NCBI GenBank assembly: GCA_039640495.1
Contig: CP046864.1
Coordinates: forward strand, 1,612,001 to 1,676,000
Source: Rhodobacteraceae bacterium IMCC1335
GTDB taxonomy: Bacteria > Pseudomonadota > Alphaproteobacteria > Rhodobacterales > Rhodobacteraceae
Direction: 5' to 3'
DNA: 64,000 nt
Under the pieces are notes generated by a model. That model did no database searches, was not told where the DNA came from, and was given only the letters and a program-made list of their open reading frames with translations. Position 1 is the first letter of the stretch. Every line of letters starts with the position of its first letter. Positions 9,103 through 18,295 of the stretch are shown here, in pieces. Both the position numbers and the translations under genes were made by a program.

Positions 9103-9906
9103 ATGCTTCAATTAAGTGATTTAAAGAAACGCTACGATACAGGTGATTATGCACTTAAAGGTGTTACTCTTGATGTCCCGCAAGGGCAGGTACTGGCCCT
9201 GATTGGTCCCTCTGGGGCTGGTAAATCAACGCTTATCCGCTGCGTCAATCGGTTGGTTGAACCAAGTTCGGGCAGCGTAAAGCTGAAAGATTTAGAATTA
9301 ACGCGGCTGTCGTCTACAGCGCTGCGGCGCGCACGCCGTAAAATGGGTATGATTTTTCAGGAATATGCGCTTGTTGAACGGCTCACCGTGATGGAAAATG
9401 TTCTCTCTGGCCGTCTGGGCTATGTGGGTTTTTGGCGGAGCTATTTCCGAAAATTCTCAAGCGCCGATATTCAGGAAGCGTATCGTTTGCTCGATCGCGT
9501 GGGGCTTAAACATATGGCCGATAAACGCGCGGATGAGCTTTCCGGTGGGCAAAGGCAGCGGGTGGGTATTTGCCGTGCCTTGATTCAAGATCCTGATGTA
9601 TTGCTTGTGGATGAGCCCACAGCCAGCCTTGATCCAAAAACATCGCGTCAAATCATGCGGCTGATACAGGAACTGTGCCAAGAGCGCGGGCTTACCGCGA
9701 TCATTAACATACATGACGTGTTTTTGGCGCAAATGTTCTCGCAACGTGTGGTTGGGCTCGAACTTGGCGCAGTTGTTTATGATGGCCCGCCGGATGGTTT
9801 GTCGCCCGAGGTGCTGACGCGCATCTACGGTGAGGAAGATTGGTCTGCCACCATCAAGGCGAGCGAAGACGACCATGATGATGACGATACAACAGAAGAG
9901 TTTTGA
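9103..9906 (+). CDS. phnC: Phosphonate-type ABC transporter ATP-binding protein
   Basis: A 267-residue ABC ATPase of the PhnC family. Seen: Walker [13 protein letters not shown] (about residues 33-44), Q-loop [19 protein letters not shown] (family-typical), signature [15 protein letters not shown] near residue 146, Walker [14 protein letters not shown]. Energises import by the PhnE pair in the inner membrane. The C-terminus carries an unusual acidic tail of about 15 residues ([15 protein letters not shown]) past the normal end of the domain. It ends 2 nt before the PhnE start. Confidence 0.94.
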   Translation: MLQLSDLKKRYDTGDYALKGVTLDVPQGQVLALIGPSGAGKSTLIRCVNRLVEPSSGSVKLKDLELTRLSSTALRRARRKMGMIFQEYALVERLTVMENVLSGRLGYVGFWRSYFRKFSSADIQEAYRLLDRVGLKHMADKRADELSGGQRQRVGICRALIQDPDVLLVDEPTASLDPKTSRQIMRLIQELCQERGLTAIINIHDVFLAQMFSQRVVGLELGAVVYDGPPDGLSPEVLTRIYGEEDWSATIKASEDDHDDDDTTEEF

Positions 9907-9908
9907 AA

Positions 9909-10724
9909 ATGAAAAACACTTCGCAAAATACGGCCTATCCGAGTGCTTGGAAAAAAGCCCCATTCATCGAAAATGATTTTTTACGGTGGTTGCTTTTTCT
10001 CGGCGTTGCAATTTATTTGGCAGCGGCTCTGGGAACGATGGATATCGATATCCAACGTATCAAAGAAGGCTTGCCGCGCGCGAAACGCTTCTTAGATTCG
10101 TTCTTCCCCCCTAATTTTGCCGATAACCGGGGCGTCGTTTGGGAAGGGATTGCCGAAAGCATTTGGATGGCAATTATTTCCACGGTTGCGGGAATCGCGC
10201 TATCCATACCGGTTGGTCTTGGCGCGGCTCGGAACTTGGCACCGGCTTGGGTGTACTTATTCTGCCGAGGCATCATCGCAGGCTCGCGAACCTTTCCCGA
10301 AATTATCTTGGCGATTTTCGCGGTGAAGCTATTTGGCTTTGGGCCTTTTGCGGGTTTCGTTGCTCTGGCTTTGGGAACGATTGGATTTTACGCAAAACTG
10401 CTTGCCGAAGATATCGAGAATTGCAGTGCATCTCAGGCCGAGGCGGTCAAAGCCACTGGCGCGAATTGGTTTCAATGGGTAAATTATTCCATTCAGCCAC
10501 AAGTGATGCCCCGAATGATCGGCCTATCGATTTATCGGTTAGACATCAATTTCCGCGAATCAGCCGTTGTCGGCATCGTCGGAGGAGGCGGTATTGGCGC
10601 CACTTTGAACACAGCCTTCTCTCGGTATGAGTTCGACACGGCTGCCGCAATTCTATTGATCATAATCTTGATCGTAATGGGATTGGAATATTCCTCAAGC
10701 TTTATGAGAAAGTGGGTGCAATAA
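9909..10724 (+). CDS. phnE: Phosphonate-type ABC transporter permease
   Basis: A 271-residue inner-membrane permease of the PhnE type with about six membrane helices. Seen: ESIWMAIISTVAGIALSIPVGLGAARN (start of the BPD transmembrane domain), the EAA coupling loop around QAEAVKATGANWFQW (near residue 180), and SAVVGIVGGGGIGATL near the end. ATG 9909 is preferred over TTG 9903: AGAAGAG lies 8 nt before it. Overlaps the second PhnE by 1 nt (TAATG). Forms the channel with the next gene product. Confidence 0.93.
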   Translation: MKNTSQNTAYPSAWKKAPFIENDFLRWLLFLGVAIYLAAALGTMDIDIQRIKEGLPRAKRFLDSFFPPNFADNRGVVWEGIAESIWMAIISTVAGIALSIPVGLGAARNLAPAWVYLFCRGIIAGSRTFPEIILAIFAVKLFGFGPFAGFVALALGTIGFYAKLLAEDIENCSASQAEAVKATGANWFQWVNYSIQPQVMPRMIGLSIYRLDINFRESAVVGIVGGGGIGATLNTAFSRYEFDTAAAILLIIILIVMGLEYSSSFMRKWVQ

Positions 10725-11536
10725 TGCCTTCATATCAAACCAGCGTCGGTGAATCCTGGAAGCACCGCACCACTAAAGAGCAGTGGATCCGGTGGTTCTT
10801 TTGGCTGGTCAGCTTAGCCATCATTGCCTATTCGTGGCAGATGATTTCGGAAAAAACCATTTGGTTTTTTGTTGCGGATGCGCCGGGGCAAGGTGCGGAT
10901 ATGGTCGCGCGTATGATTCCACCCAAATGGTCTTATCTCGATCAATTGTGGAAACCCGTCTGGGATACGCTTAATATTGCAACATTGGGCACTGTCATTG
11001 CGATGGTCATCGCAGGCCCCGTCGCGTTTGCAGCAGCGCGAAATACCACACCGCATATTATCGTGCGAACGATTGCGCTTTTTATCATCGTTTCTTCAAG
11101 ATCAGTAAACTCATTGATCTGGGCGCTTATCTTGGTGTTCATCCTTGGGCCAGGCGTGCTGGCCGGAACGATTGCAATTGGCTTACGATCGGTCGGATTT
11201 TGCGCCAAATTGATTTATGAATCGATTGAAGAAATTGATCATACGCAAGTTGAGGCAATCGAGGCCACTGGCGCTAATAAAGCGCAGCAAATGATCTTTG
11301 GGATTTTACCGCAAGTGCTGCCGACCATTGCAGGCGTTGCAATTTACCGCTGGGACATCAATATTCGCGAGTCAACTATTTTAGGACTGGTTGGAGCCGG
11401 TGGCATCGGCTTGCAATTGAACGGATCGCTGAACACGCTGGCCTGGACGCAAGTTTCGATGATCCTCATCGTGATTCTGATCACCGTGTTTATTTCTGAA
11501 TGGGTGTCTGCAAAGGTGCGCGGTGCGATCATTTAA
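10724..11536 (+). CDS. phnE: Phosphonate-type ABC transporter permease, second copy
   Basis: A 270-residue PhnE-family permease, paralogous to the preceding one. Seen: TLNIATLGTVIAMVIAGPVAFAAARNT, the coupling loop TQVEAIEATGANKAQQ near residue 175, and STILGLVGAGGIGLQL near 225. The ATG at 10724 overlaps the stop of the upstream gene, so I prefer it to GTG 10712. Two PhnE genes in a row are common in alphaproteobacteria and presumably form a heterodimeric channel. It is the last gene of the operon and is followed by a terminator at 11661. Confidence 0.93.
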   Translation: MPSYQTSVGESWKHRTTKEQWIRWFFWLVSLAIIAYSWQMISEKTIWFFVADAPGQGADMVARMIPPKWSYLDQLWKPVWDTLNIATLGTVIAMVIAGPVAFAAARNTTPHIIVRTIALFIIVSSRSVNSLIWALILVFILGPGVLAGTIAIGLRSVGFCAKLIYESIEEIDHTQVEAIEATGANKAQQMIFGILPQVLPTIAGVAIYRWDINIRESTILGLVGAGGIGLQLNGSLNTLAWTQVSMILIVILITVFISEWVSAKVRGAII

Positions 11537-12017
11537 ATTGCAAAGCGAGGTCGGTAAATTATAGCATGGATAATATTCCAAGACGGGCCTTTGATGCCGA
11601 CTTAAACTGGCGAAGAGGGGTTGAGCTTCTTTCCGAGGCGTGATCAACAAATAAAATAATAAAAGGGGGTAATCCATCGTGGTACGAAGGGTTGCCCTTT
11701 TTTGTAAACCGTATCCCAATCAAGGCTTCCATCGGCTTAGCTCACCACACCTTTGCGTTCAGTTAAAAAGTTTCGGCTGCCTGCACTTTTATTAAGAGCT
11801 TTTGCAAGGAGTTTATTGATGAGAGTTGCCCATTCATTATTTGAATAAAAAAAATTAAGTAAGTAATAAAAATTTATAAAAAACATTTCTATTGAAATAA
11901 AATTACTTCGAAATAGTTAATATTGTCAGAAACCGGCTTTCGAGTCGTTTTTGGGGATATGTTTAGGTTTTTGGCGGGGTGACAGACCCTGTTGTAAACG
12001 AATAGGAGTTTTAAAAA
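11537..12017 (+). other. Intergenic region between phn and tct operons
   Basis: About 480 bases without a gene. It holds the terminator at 11661-11703; the rest is AT-rich, in particular 11830-11930, and probably contains the tctC promoter. No operator could be recognised. Confidence 0.55.
11661..11703 (+). terminator. Factor-independent terminator of the phn operon
   Basis: The arms GGTAATCC and GGGTTGCC pair over 8 positions (two G-T wobbles), extended outward by AAAAGGG against CTTTTTTT and inward by TCG/CGA. The 3' arm runs into a T stretch. It lies 125 nt after the second phnE stop. Confidence 0.8.
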
Positions 12018-12986
12018 ATGAGACTAGACTTGAAGAGCCTCTTTACACCTCTGTTGGCTGCGTCTTTGGCTTTGGCGACAGGTTTGCCTGCATTGGCCGG
12101 CGATTGGAAACCACAAAAGCCAGTTGAAATGGTTATTATGGCAGGTCAGGGTGGGGGTGCCGATCGGCTTGCGCGACTGTTTCAAAGCATCATTCAAAAG
12201 GAAAACTTAGCAGATATGCCCGTTTTGCCAGTGAATAAAGGCGGCGGATCTGGCGCGGAAGCGCTGCGGTATCTGAAAGACAAAGCCGGTGATAATCATG
12301 TGATTATGGCCACGCTAAACAGTTATTACACCACGCCCTTGCGGACAGATATTGGGGTGAATATCGAAGAGTTTACCCCGATAGCGCGGATGGCGCTGGA
12401 TACGTTTGTGCTTTGGGTCCACGCAGATACGGGCATCACCACGATCGAAGAATATGTTGCCGCGGTGAAAGCCGAAGGTGGCGCTTGGAAAATGGGTGGC
12501 ACGGGAACTGGACAGGAAGACAGCCTGGTGACAGCTATGCTGGAAGAAGAGTTCGATATCTCGGTGACTTATGTTCCCTTCAAAGGGGGCGGAGCGGTAG
12601 CAAAGAGTCTTGTTGGCGGGGTCATAAACTCGTCTGTGAACAACCCCTCTGAGGCTTTGGGTTTTTACAAAGCGGGAAAACTTGTGCCGATCGCGGCCTT
12701 CACGCCAAGCCGGATTGATGTGTTTCCGGAAACACCGACCATGCGCGAATTGGGTCATGATTTGGTATATTGGATGCAACGCTCTTTCGTGGCGCCCAAA
12801 GATATGGCCCCAGACGCAGTGGATTATTATACAGCTATGTTTGAAAAATTGGCGGCCTCTTCTGAATGGCAGACCTACACAAAAGAAAAAGCTTTGATGG
12901 CAGATTTCCTAACGGGAGACGCGTTGCAGTCTTATTTCTTGGATGAACGTGCCAAACATGCGCAATTGCTAAACGTTTCAAACTGA
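12018..12986 (+). CDS. tctC: Tripartite tricarboxylate transporter substrate-binding protein
   Basis: A 322-residue TctC/Bug-type periplasmic binding protein. Seen: signal peptide with cleavage after ALA near residue 27, then PVEMVIMAGQGGGADRLAR and VNKGGGSGAEALRYLK, the two N-lobe loops that usually hold the ligand carboxylate, and FKGGGAVAKSLVGGVIN near residue 190. RBS AGGAG precedes the ATG. First gene of tctCBA. Bug proteins bind citrate, other carboxylates or amino acids; the ligand is not predictable here. Confidence 0.92.
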   Translation: MRLDLKSLFTPLLAASLALATGLPALAGDWKPQKPVEMVIMAGQGGGADRLARLFQSIIQKENLADMPVLPVNKGGGSGAEALRYLKDKAGDNHVIMATLNSYYTTPLRTDIGVNIEEFTPIARMALDTFVLWVHADTGITTIEEYVAAVKAEGGAWKMGGTGTGQEDSLVTAMLEEEFDISVTYVPFKGGGAVAKSLVGGVINSSVNNPSEALGFYKAGKLVPIAAFTPSRIDVFPETPTMRELGHDLVYWMQRSFVAPKDMAPDAVDYYTAMFEKLAASSEWQTYTKEKALMADFLTGDALQSYFLDERAKHAQLLNVSN

Positions 12987-13014
12987 TCAGTTTTGAACGG
13001 AATTTAAAAAACCA

Positions 13015-13038
13015 GGCGGTCGCGATTGCGCGGCCGTC
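13015..13038 (+). terminator. Hairpin between tctC and tctB
   Basis: The arms GGCGGTCGCG and CGCGGCCGTC pair over ten positions (two wobbles) around the loop ATTG. No T-run follows, so it more likely protects the tctC 3' end or dampens expression than ends transcription. Confidence 0.6.
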
Positions 13039-13060
13039 ATATTAATATAAGGGCGCTCAA

Positions 13061-13552
13061 ATGTTGCTTGCTGATCGTGTCATCGCGTGTTTTCTAATAT
13101 TTTTATCGCTATATTTTATGTGGTATGCCAGCGAGTTGCCCATCGGATGGAATGGTATGACGGGTGGTCCGGGTGGCGGGGCCTTTGGGTTTTGGCTTTC
13201 AGCCATTATGATGCTGGCATCGTTAGGTATTTTACGCCGAAGTTATAAATCAAAATCGGAAAGCGAAGGTTCGTTTTTTGATCCCGAAATGCTGCGATCT
13301 GTGGTTATCGTGACGCTGGCCTTGGTGGTAACCGTGGCGCTTTTGCCTTGGATTGGGGCCTATATAGCGCTTCCCGCTTTTACCTTGTGGTATTTGCGTT
13401 TTTTTGGCGGGCATGGATGGGGGCTAAGCCTTTTTATGGCCATCGCCAGCGCCGTATTCTTTTTCTTTTTCTTTGAGGTGACGCTCAGAATTCTTTTGCC
13501 TAAAGGCATCACAGAGTCTGTCTTTATCCCGCTTTACGCGCAGTTTTTCTAA
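13061..13552 (+). CDS. tctB: Tripartite tricarboxylate transporter small permease
   Basis: A 163-residue membrane protein with four predicted hydrophobic helices, the size and layout of TctB. Seen: first helix VIACFLIFLSLYFMWYASELPIGW, an AFGFWLSAIMMLASLGI second helix, and two C-terminal helices. TctB families are poorly conserved; its place between tctC and tctA, 11 nt before tctA, settles the call. It works with TctA in the inner membrane. Confidence 0.9.
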   Translation: MLLADRVIACFLIFLSLYFMWYASELPIGWNGMTGGPGGGAFGFWLSAIMMLASLGILRRSYKSKSESEGSFFDPEMLRSVVIVTLALVVTVALLPWIGAYIALPAFTLWYLRFFGGHGWGLSLFMAIASAVFFFFFFEVTLRILLPKGITESVFIPLYAQFF

Positions 13553-13563
13553 AGGAACCCAAG

Positions 13564-15084
13564 ATGGATTTACTAAACCAGTTGGCGAATGGCTTTGCGA
13601 TTTCTTTGCAACCTTTAAACCTGGTGATCGTGTTCATTGGTGTTTTTGCAGGTTTATTTATCGGGGCTATGCCGGGGCTTGGATCGGTGAATGGTGTTGC
13701 GATTGTGCTGCCTTTAACCTTTATCGTGCCTCCATCCTCGGCTATTATTTTGCTTGCAGCGATTTATTATGGCGCGATGTATGGCGGCGCAGTAAGCTCT
13801 ATTTTGCTTGGTATTCCTGGCGCATCAACCGCCGTGGCAACCACGTTTGATGGCCGGCCAATGGCGCAACAGGGCAAAGCCGGGCTGGCGCTTTTAACGG
13901 CGGCGGCCGCCTCTTTTATTGGCGGAACAATTTCGATCATCTTATTTACACTTTTCGCAGAACCGTTGGCGGATCTGGCATTGGCCTTTGGACCAGCAGA
14001 AGAATTTACCCTGGTTTTGTTGGCCTTCACCACATTTGTTGGGCTGGGCGGTGATGATGTCTATAAAACGATCATTATGATCTGTTTAGGTTTGATTTTA
14101 TCGACGGTTGGTTTGGATATGATATCTGGGCAACCTCGGATGATTTTCTTTGATCAACCCGGCTTTTATTCGGGCATCAGTTTTCTGGTTTTGGCGATTG
14201 GCACCTATGGGGTGGGGGAAATTTTATATACGATTGAAACGCAGAAAACGGCCCCCTCAGTGACGTCGGCGAAATTGTCTTTCAAAGATATTTGGTCTGG
14301 TTTGAAAGAGGTGAATAAGCTTTGGAAAACGATGAGCTTTGGTTCTTTTCTGGGGTTTTTCGTGGGTATGTTGCCTGCTGCAGGCGCCACCCCTGCTGCG
14401 CTTATGTCTTACGGGGTGGCAAAATTATCGTCAAAAACCCCTGAAAAATTTGGAAAAGGCGCGGTTGAAGGCGTGGCCGCCCCAGAAACCGCCAATAATG
14501 CGGCATCAACAGGATCACTATTGCCGATGTTGACGCTTGGAATACCTGGTTCCCCGACCACGGCTTTGCTGCTTGGGGGCATGGTGATGTGGGGGCTGGT
14601 CCCGGGGCCCATGCTGTTCATTGAACAATCCGAGTTTGTTTGGAGTTTGATATCCTCACTCTATACCGCCAATGTTATGGCCGTTATTGTCAATTTGGCG
14701 TTAATTCCAGTTTTTGTTTGGGCGTTGCGGATGCCGTTTAGCGTATTGTGCGCGATGGTGTTTTTGCTTTGCTTGGTTGGAGGCTACGCACCGAGCCAAA
14801 AAATTCATGATGTTTGGTTGATTATTGGCTTTGGCATCTGCGGGTATATTTTGCGAAAAGCGGATTATCCCTTGGCCCCTTTGGTTTTGGCCTTGGTGCT
14901 GGGGGGGTTAATGGAAAAAAGCTTTCGGCAAACATTGATTGCCGAGCAAGGAAACATTTTCGCCTTCGTTGAGCGGCCATTATCCGCAACCTTTTTAGGT
15001 ATAAGTATCATTTTGTTTCTATTGCCTTTTTTAAAGTTTTTTCTATCTCGAAAACGGGCTGCCTCGGTCAGCTCGCAATCGTAG
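13564..15084 (+). CDS. tctA: Tripartite tricarboxylate transporter large permease
   Basis: A 506-residue inner-membrane protein with about twelve helices, full length for TctA. Seen: IGAMPGLGSVNGVAIVLP near residue 38 (conserved TctA loop G-x-LPGLG), YYGAMYGGAVSSILLGIPG near 75 (family signature), and a second related motif VGMLPAAGATPAALMSYG near 265 with TLGIPGSPTTALLLGG near 325. It is the main transport channel, driven by ion gradients, receiving ligand from TctC. A short RBS (AAGGAA) lies before the ATG. Confidence 0.95.
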   Translation: MDLLNQLANGFAISLQPLNLVIVFIGVFAGLFIGAMPGLGSVNGVAIVLPLTFIVPPSSAIILLAAIYYGAMYGGAVSSILLGIPGASTAVATTFDGRPMAQQGKAGLALLTAAAASFIGGTISIILFTLFAEPLADLALAFGPAEEFTLVLLAFTTFVGLGGDDVYKTIIMICLGLILSTVGLDMISGQPRMIFFDQPGFYSGISFLVLAIGTYGVGEILYTIETQKTAPSVTSAKLSFKDIWSGLKEVNKLWKTMSFGSFLGFFVGMLPAAGATPAALMSYGVAKLSSKTPEKFGKGAVEGVAAPETANNAASTGSLLPMLTLGIPGSPTTALLLGGMVMWGLVPGPMLFIEQSEFVWSLISSLYTANVMAVIVNLALIPVFVWALRMPFSVLCAMVFLLCLVGGYAPSQKIHDVWLIIGFGICGYILRKADYPLAPLVLALVLGGLMEKSFRQTLIAEQGNIFAFVERPLSATFLGISIILFLLPFLKFFLSRKRAASVSSQS

Positions 15085-15344
15085 AAAGGGGGCTTTTCTT
15101 GGTGCAAATAGACCGTCGTGTTGACCAGATATTCAGTTGTTATATCTGCTGCTCATTAAGGCATATTTTGGGATTTCCTGCCTTATTTCAGAGTGTAATT
15201 TTTAATCAAAGTGCGGTTTTTTTAAAAACCTTTAACTTACGCTCTGCACGAGAGGTATGTCACAAAATCTTAAAAGATGTATCGCAGGCAGCGTTTAAAA
15301 CGCGTTTAAGACCTTCAGGTTCGCGTTAGAAAGAGGGATGTTAC

Positions 15345-16178
15345 ATGCTTAAAAATATTCTTGTGGCCTATAATGGTTTGCCTGGATCCGATGCGGCGTT
15401 GAAAGGCGCTGTGCAGGTTCAACAGCGCTTTGATGCGGATCTCACCGGTTTATTTGCGCATGGCAATCCGTTTTTATCGCGGCAGTTGCACAAGGCGTGG
15501 ATGCCACAAAAAATGCAGGATGCAATCGTGGAGGCTGCGGATAGCCCCAGTGATGATATTCGAGAAAAATTTGATCAGATATGTCAGTTAGTTCCAACTG
15601 AAAAGAAAACATGGATAAATAGCGGGGGATCTGTTCAAACCACCGTTGCGCGGTATTCTCGTCTGTTTGATCTGACAATTTTGGGAATGCATGAAAAAAG
15701 CTTTGCGCATAACCTATCGCATTTAGAGCTTTTTCCAGACCGAATTGCTCTGGAAAGTGGGCGGCCGGTTTTGGTGTTTCCATCAAATCCTCCCATGGAT
15801 TGCTTTGATAAAACCATCGTGATTGCGTGGGATGGCAAGCGGGCGGCGGCGCGGGCGCTGGCTGATGCTAAACTATTTTTAAGAGCGGGCCATAATGTTG
15901 ATCTTGTGTCGATCGGGCGCATGCCGCTTGCCGAGGCAACCCCAGGCGTTGATATTGAGAAGCTTTTTAAAAACCATGGCTGGAACGTTACAATTAGTGA
16001 GATACCGCTGTCTAAAAAGACCATTTCGCAAACTCTTGTAGAGCATTGCCGCAACGTTGATGCTGGCCTTTTGGTGATGGGCGCTTACGAACATTCGCCG
16101 CTTCGCGAAGGGTTATTTGGGGGCGTGACACAGGATATTTCGCTTGGCGCCGAAATACCCGTATTGATGAGCCATTAG
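15345..16178 (+). CDS. Universal stress protein, two UspA domains
   Basis: A 277-residue cytoplasmic protein made of two UspA-like halves. Seen: LKNILVAYNGLPGSDAALKGAV at the start, a second start DKTIVIAWDGKRAAARAL near residue 150, and the C-terminal nucleotide-loop LLVMGAYEHSPLREGLFGGVTQDI (G-x2-G-x9-G-type pattern, here G-A-Y...G-x-F-G-G). It lies 260 nt after tctA on the same strand, like the UspA proteins (TeaD type) that accompany some TRAP transporters. A regulatory role for the transporter is inference. Confidence 0.88.
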   Translation: MLKNILVAYNGLPGSDAALKGAVQVQQRFDADLTGLFAHGNPFLSRQLHKAWMPQKMQDAIVEAADSPSDDIREKFDQICQLVPTEKKTWINSGGSVQTTVARYSRLFDLTILGMHEKSFAHNLSHLELFPDRIALESGRPVLVFPSNPPMDCFDKTIVIAWDGKRAAARALADAKLFLRAGHNVDLVSIGRMPLAEATPGVDIEKLFKNHGWNVTISEIPLSKKTISQTLVEHCRNVDAGLLVMGAYEHSPLREGLFGGVTQDISLGAEIPVLMSH

Positions 16179-16261
16179 CCCTTTTACAGCTTCAATATAC
16201 GGTTGCCTCACCTTCACATGCGTTTGGAGCGCTGCGCTGGCTGGGCAACCCAGACGTCTTA

Positions 16262-16834
16262 TCAAGGTTGCCAGTCTATCGGGTAGATGGCTTCATTCCG
16301 TCTCATGAAAAAAGGCGTTAGCGGCCCGTTATAGGTTGCCTTGATCGATGGGCCCAGGATCGTCACGCCAGCCTCTTGCAAGTGGCGCTTAAGATGCGCA
16401 GCGCGAGTTTGATAATTTTTGTCGGTAGACCTGCCAGAATATTGTATCACCGCGTAATATCCGCCGGGCACCGTAACCAATTTTACGGAGCCGTGTGAAG
16501 GTGCTGGGGCCGTTTCTTTGGTAAAGGCTTGAGGCAAATAAAATTGCATTTGCGTTGTACCGTTTTGGTCGGTTTGCGTGACCGGAATGGTCATTGAAAT
16601 TTTCGAAGAGGTTTCATTGCTGCCCGAAATATACGAAAACAATCGGCGAAATGCCGAATTGCTGCCGTGACCCTGAATGGTTTGAACAGCAAGCCGGTCT
16701 TTATATTGACGAATTTCATACGCGTCATTTGTTTCCAAAATTTTATATTCTGTCTCTTCATAGGCCATTGCGCCTCCGGAAAATAACACCCAAACCATAA
16801 GGCCGGTGGTCAATATGCGAGAGATTTCTATCAT
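16262..16834 (-). CDS. SOUL-family haem-binding protein
   Basis: A 190-residue protein of the SOUL/HBP family. Seen: hydrophobic N-terminus (ILTTGLMVWVLFSGGAMA, probable signal peptide cut near residue 24), then YKILETNDAYEIRQY (SOUL start: E-x-x-x-YEIR-x-Y), FRRLFSYISGSNETSSKISMTIPV near residue 62 (core KI-x-MT-x-PV motif) and FFMRRNEAIYPI near the end. Such proteins bind haem or tetrapyrroles. It is probably exported. It is transcribed away from a ferric-iron binding protein, which fits an iron or haem theme. Confidence 0.9.
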   Translation of the reverse strand: MIEISRILTTGLMVWVLFSGGAMAYEETEYKILETNDAYEIRQYKDRLAVQTIQGHGSNSAFRRLFSYISGSNETSSKISMTIPVTQTDQNGTTQMQFYLPQAFTKETAPAPSHGSVKLVTVPGGYYAVIQYSGRSTDKNYQTRAAHLKRHLQEAGVTILGPSIKATYNGPLTPFFMRRNEAIYPIDWQP

Positions 16835-17003
16835 AATATAAATATAGCTTTTGGATATGTTGTATCAATTATGTAGCTATTAGTATCTGTTAAAATTTAA
16901 TTTTCACCTTTTTATGAAGATGTGGAGGGTTCTTTTTTTGCAAAAAGAGTTGAGGAAGAATTTTTTTCTTAGTATTTTTGTCAACAATTATTCTTTACAA
17001 AAA

Positions 17004-17033
17004 TTGTCAAGAAATATATTGATGGTCTATTAA
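17004..17033 (+). promoter_or_regulatory. Possible promoter and direct repeats upstream of the iron-binding protein
   Basis: TTGTCA (17004-17009) and TATTAA (17028-17033) with an 18-nt spacer resemble a housekeeping promoter, placed 24 nt before the start codon. The heptamer TTGTCAA occurs again at 16978-16984, 26 nt upstream, as a direct repeat in an otherwise AT-rich 220-nt region shared with the SOUL gene. An iron regulator site is possible but I could not match it to a known Fur, Irr or RirA consensus. Confidence 0.4.
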
Positions 17034-17056
17034 CTGAAAAAATATGGAATTATGAC

Positions 17057-18061
17057 ATGAAATCTTTTGTAAAACTGATCGCGGCAGGTCTCGTTCTCAC
17101 AAGCGCTGCTGAAGCCGAGGACGTGAACGTTTATTCTTATCGTCAACCCGAATTGATCAAGCCACTTACCGATGCGTTCACAAAAAAAACGGGTATCAAA
17201 GTGAACGCGGCTTACCTTAAAAAAGGTATGGTCGAGCGGATGAAAGCAGAAGGCAAACGCAGCCCTGTTGATGTGATGCTAACCGTCGATATTTCGCGCC
17301 TTGCGGCTTTGTTAGACGCGGGGTTAACGCAGCCGGTTGAGAGCGCATTACTGGAAGAGAACGTACCCAGCCTGTATCGGGATCCGGGCAAGGAATGGTT
17401 TGGGTTAACCACGCGGGCTCGTATTGTTTATGCAAGCAAAGAGCGTGTTGCTGCGGGCGAGGTGACAACCTATGAAGATCTTGCTGATCCAAAATGGCGC
17501 GGTAGGCTTTGCACGCGTTCGGGCACCAATGCCTATAATTTGGCGCTTATGTCGGCGGTGATTTATCACCACGGTGAGGCAGGTGCACAAACTTGGCTTG
17601 AGGGTGTTAAGGCAAATTTGGCGCGCAAACCTCAGGGCAATGATCGTGCGCAGGTTAAGGCCATCTGGGCGGGTGAATGCGATATTTCTATTGGAAACAC
17701 TTATTATATGGGTAACATGCTTGCGGATTCTGAACAAAAATCTTGGGCAGACAGCGTCAATGTGTTGTTTCCAAAGTTTGAAAATGGCGGTACGCATGTA
17801 AATATTTCCGGTATAGCCATGGCAAAACATGCGCCAAATAGAGAAAACGCGCTTAAGTTTATGGAGTTTTTGACATCTCCTGATGCGCAAGAAGTCTATG
17901 CGACTGCCAATTATGAATATCCAATCGCTCCGAACACCGAACCAGCAGAATTGGTTAAGGGTTGGGGTAGCTTTCAGGCAGATGATGTGAATCTGATGGA
18001 ATTGGCCGCGCGGCGCAAGCTTGCCTTGAAAATCACTGAAGTTGTGGATTTTGACGGGTAA
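17057..18061 (+). CDS. fbpA: Ferric iron ABC transporter substrate-binding protein
   Basis: A 334-residue periplasmic Fe(III)-binding protein of the FbpA/AfuA/FutA type. Seen: signal peptide (MKSFVKLIAAGLVLTSAAEA), then VNVYSYRQPELIKPL at the mature start, VDVMLTVDISRL near residue 75, GLTTRARIVYASKERV near 118, and IGNTYYMGNML near 215 whose tyrosine pair supplies iron ligands in the family. No fbpB or fbpC gene follows; it stands alone. It would deliver iron to a permease encoded elsewhere. Confidence 0.9.
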   Translation: MKSFVKLIAAGLVLTSAAEAEDVNVYSYRQPELIKPLTDAFTKKTGIKVNAAYLKKGMVERMKAEGKRSPVDVMLTVDISRLAALLDAGLTQPVESALLEENVPSLYRDPGKEWFGLTTRARIVYASKERVAAGEVTTYEDLADPKWRGRLCTRSGTNAYNLALMSAVIYHHGEAGAQTWLEGVKANLARKPQGNDRAQVKAIWAGECDISIGNTYYMGNMLADSEQKSWADSVNVLFPKFENGGTHVNISGIAMAKHAPNRENALKFMEFLTSPDAQEVYATANYEYPIAPNTEPAELVKGWGSFQADDVNLMELAARRKLALKITEVVDFDG

Positions 18062-18074
18062 GCACATCGTGCTG

Positions 18075-18096
18075 GGCCCAGTATTAAAGCTGGGCC
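18075..18096 (+). terminator. Hairpin after the iron-binding protein gene
   Basis: GGCCCAG (18075-18081) pairs with CTGGGCC (18090-18096) around an 8-nt loop, 13 nt after the stop. No T-run follows. Probably a transcript 3' end or stabiliser for the single gene. Confidence 0.5.
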
Positions 18097-18295
18097 GGCC
18101 TATCACGCCGCGTTCCTGTCAAATTAAATCACGGCCGGGTAGGGGCGGTTTTGGGCCGGGGTAGATGAAGCTCTGTTAAAGAGATCTTTTTTCTTTTGCA
18201 ATTCGTTGCAGCCCTAGCCCAGCTTCAGCGGCGCGCAAGCAGGTAAAAGCCTTACTAAGATCCGTCGGTATTGTCTGAATGAGAAGAGGTGTCAC

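Noticed and set aside
15099-15329. 76-codon frame between tctA and the universal stress protein gene
   Set aside because: TTG start, odd composition and no domain; likely chance.
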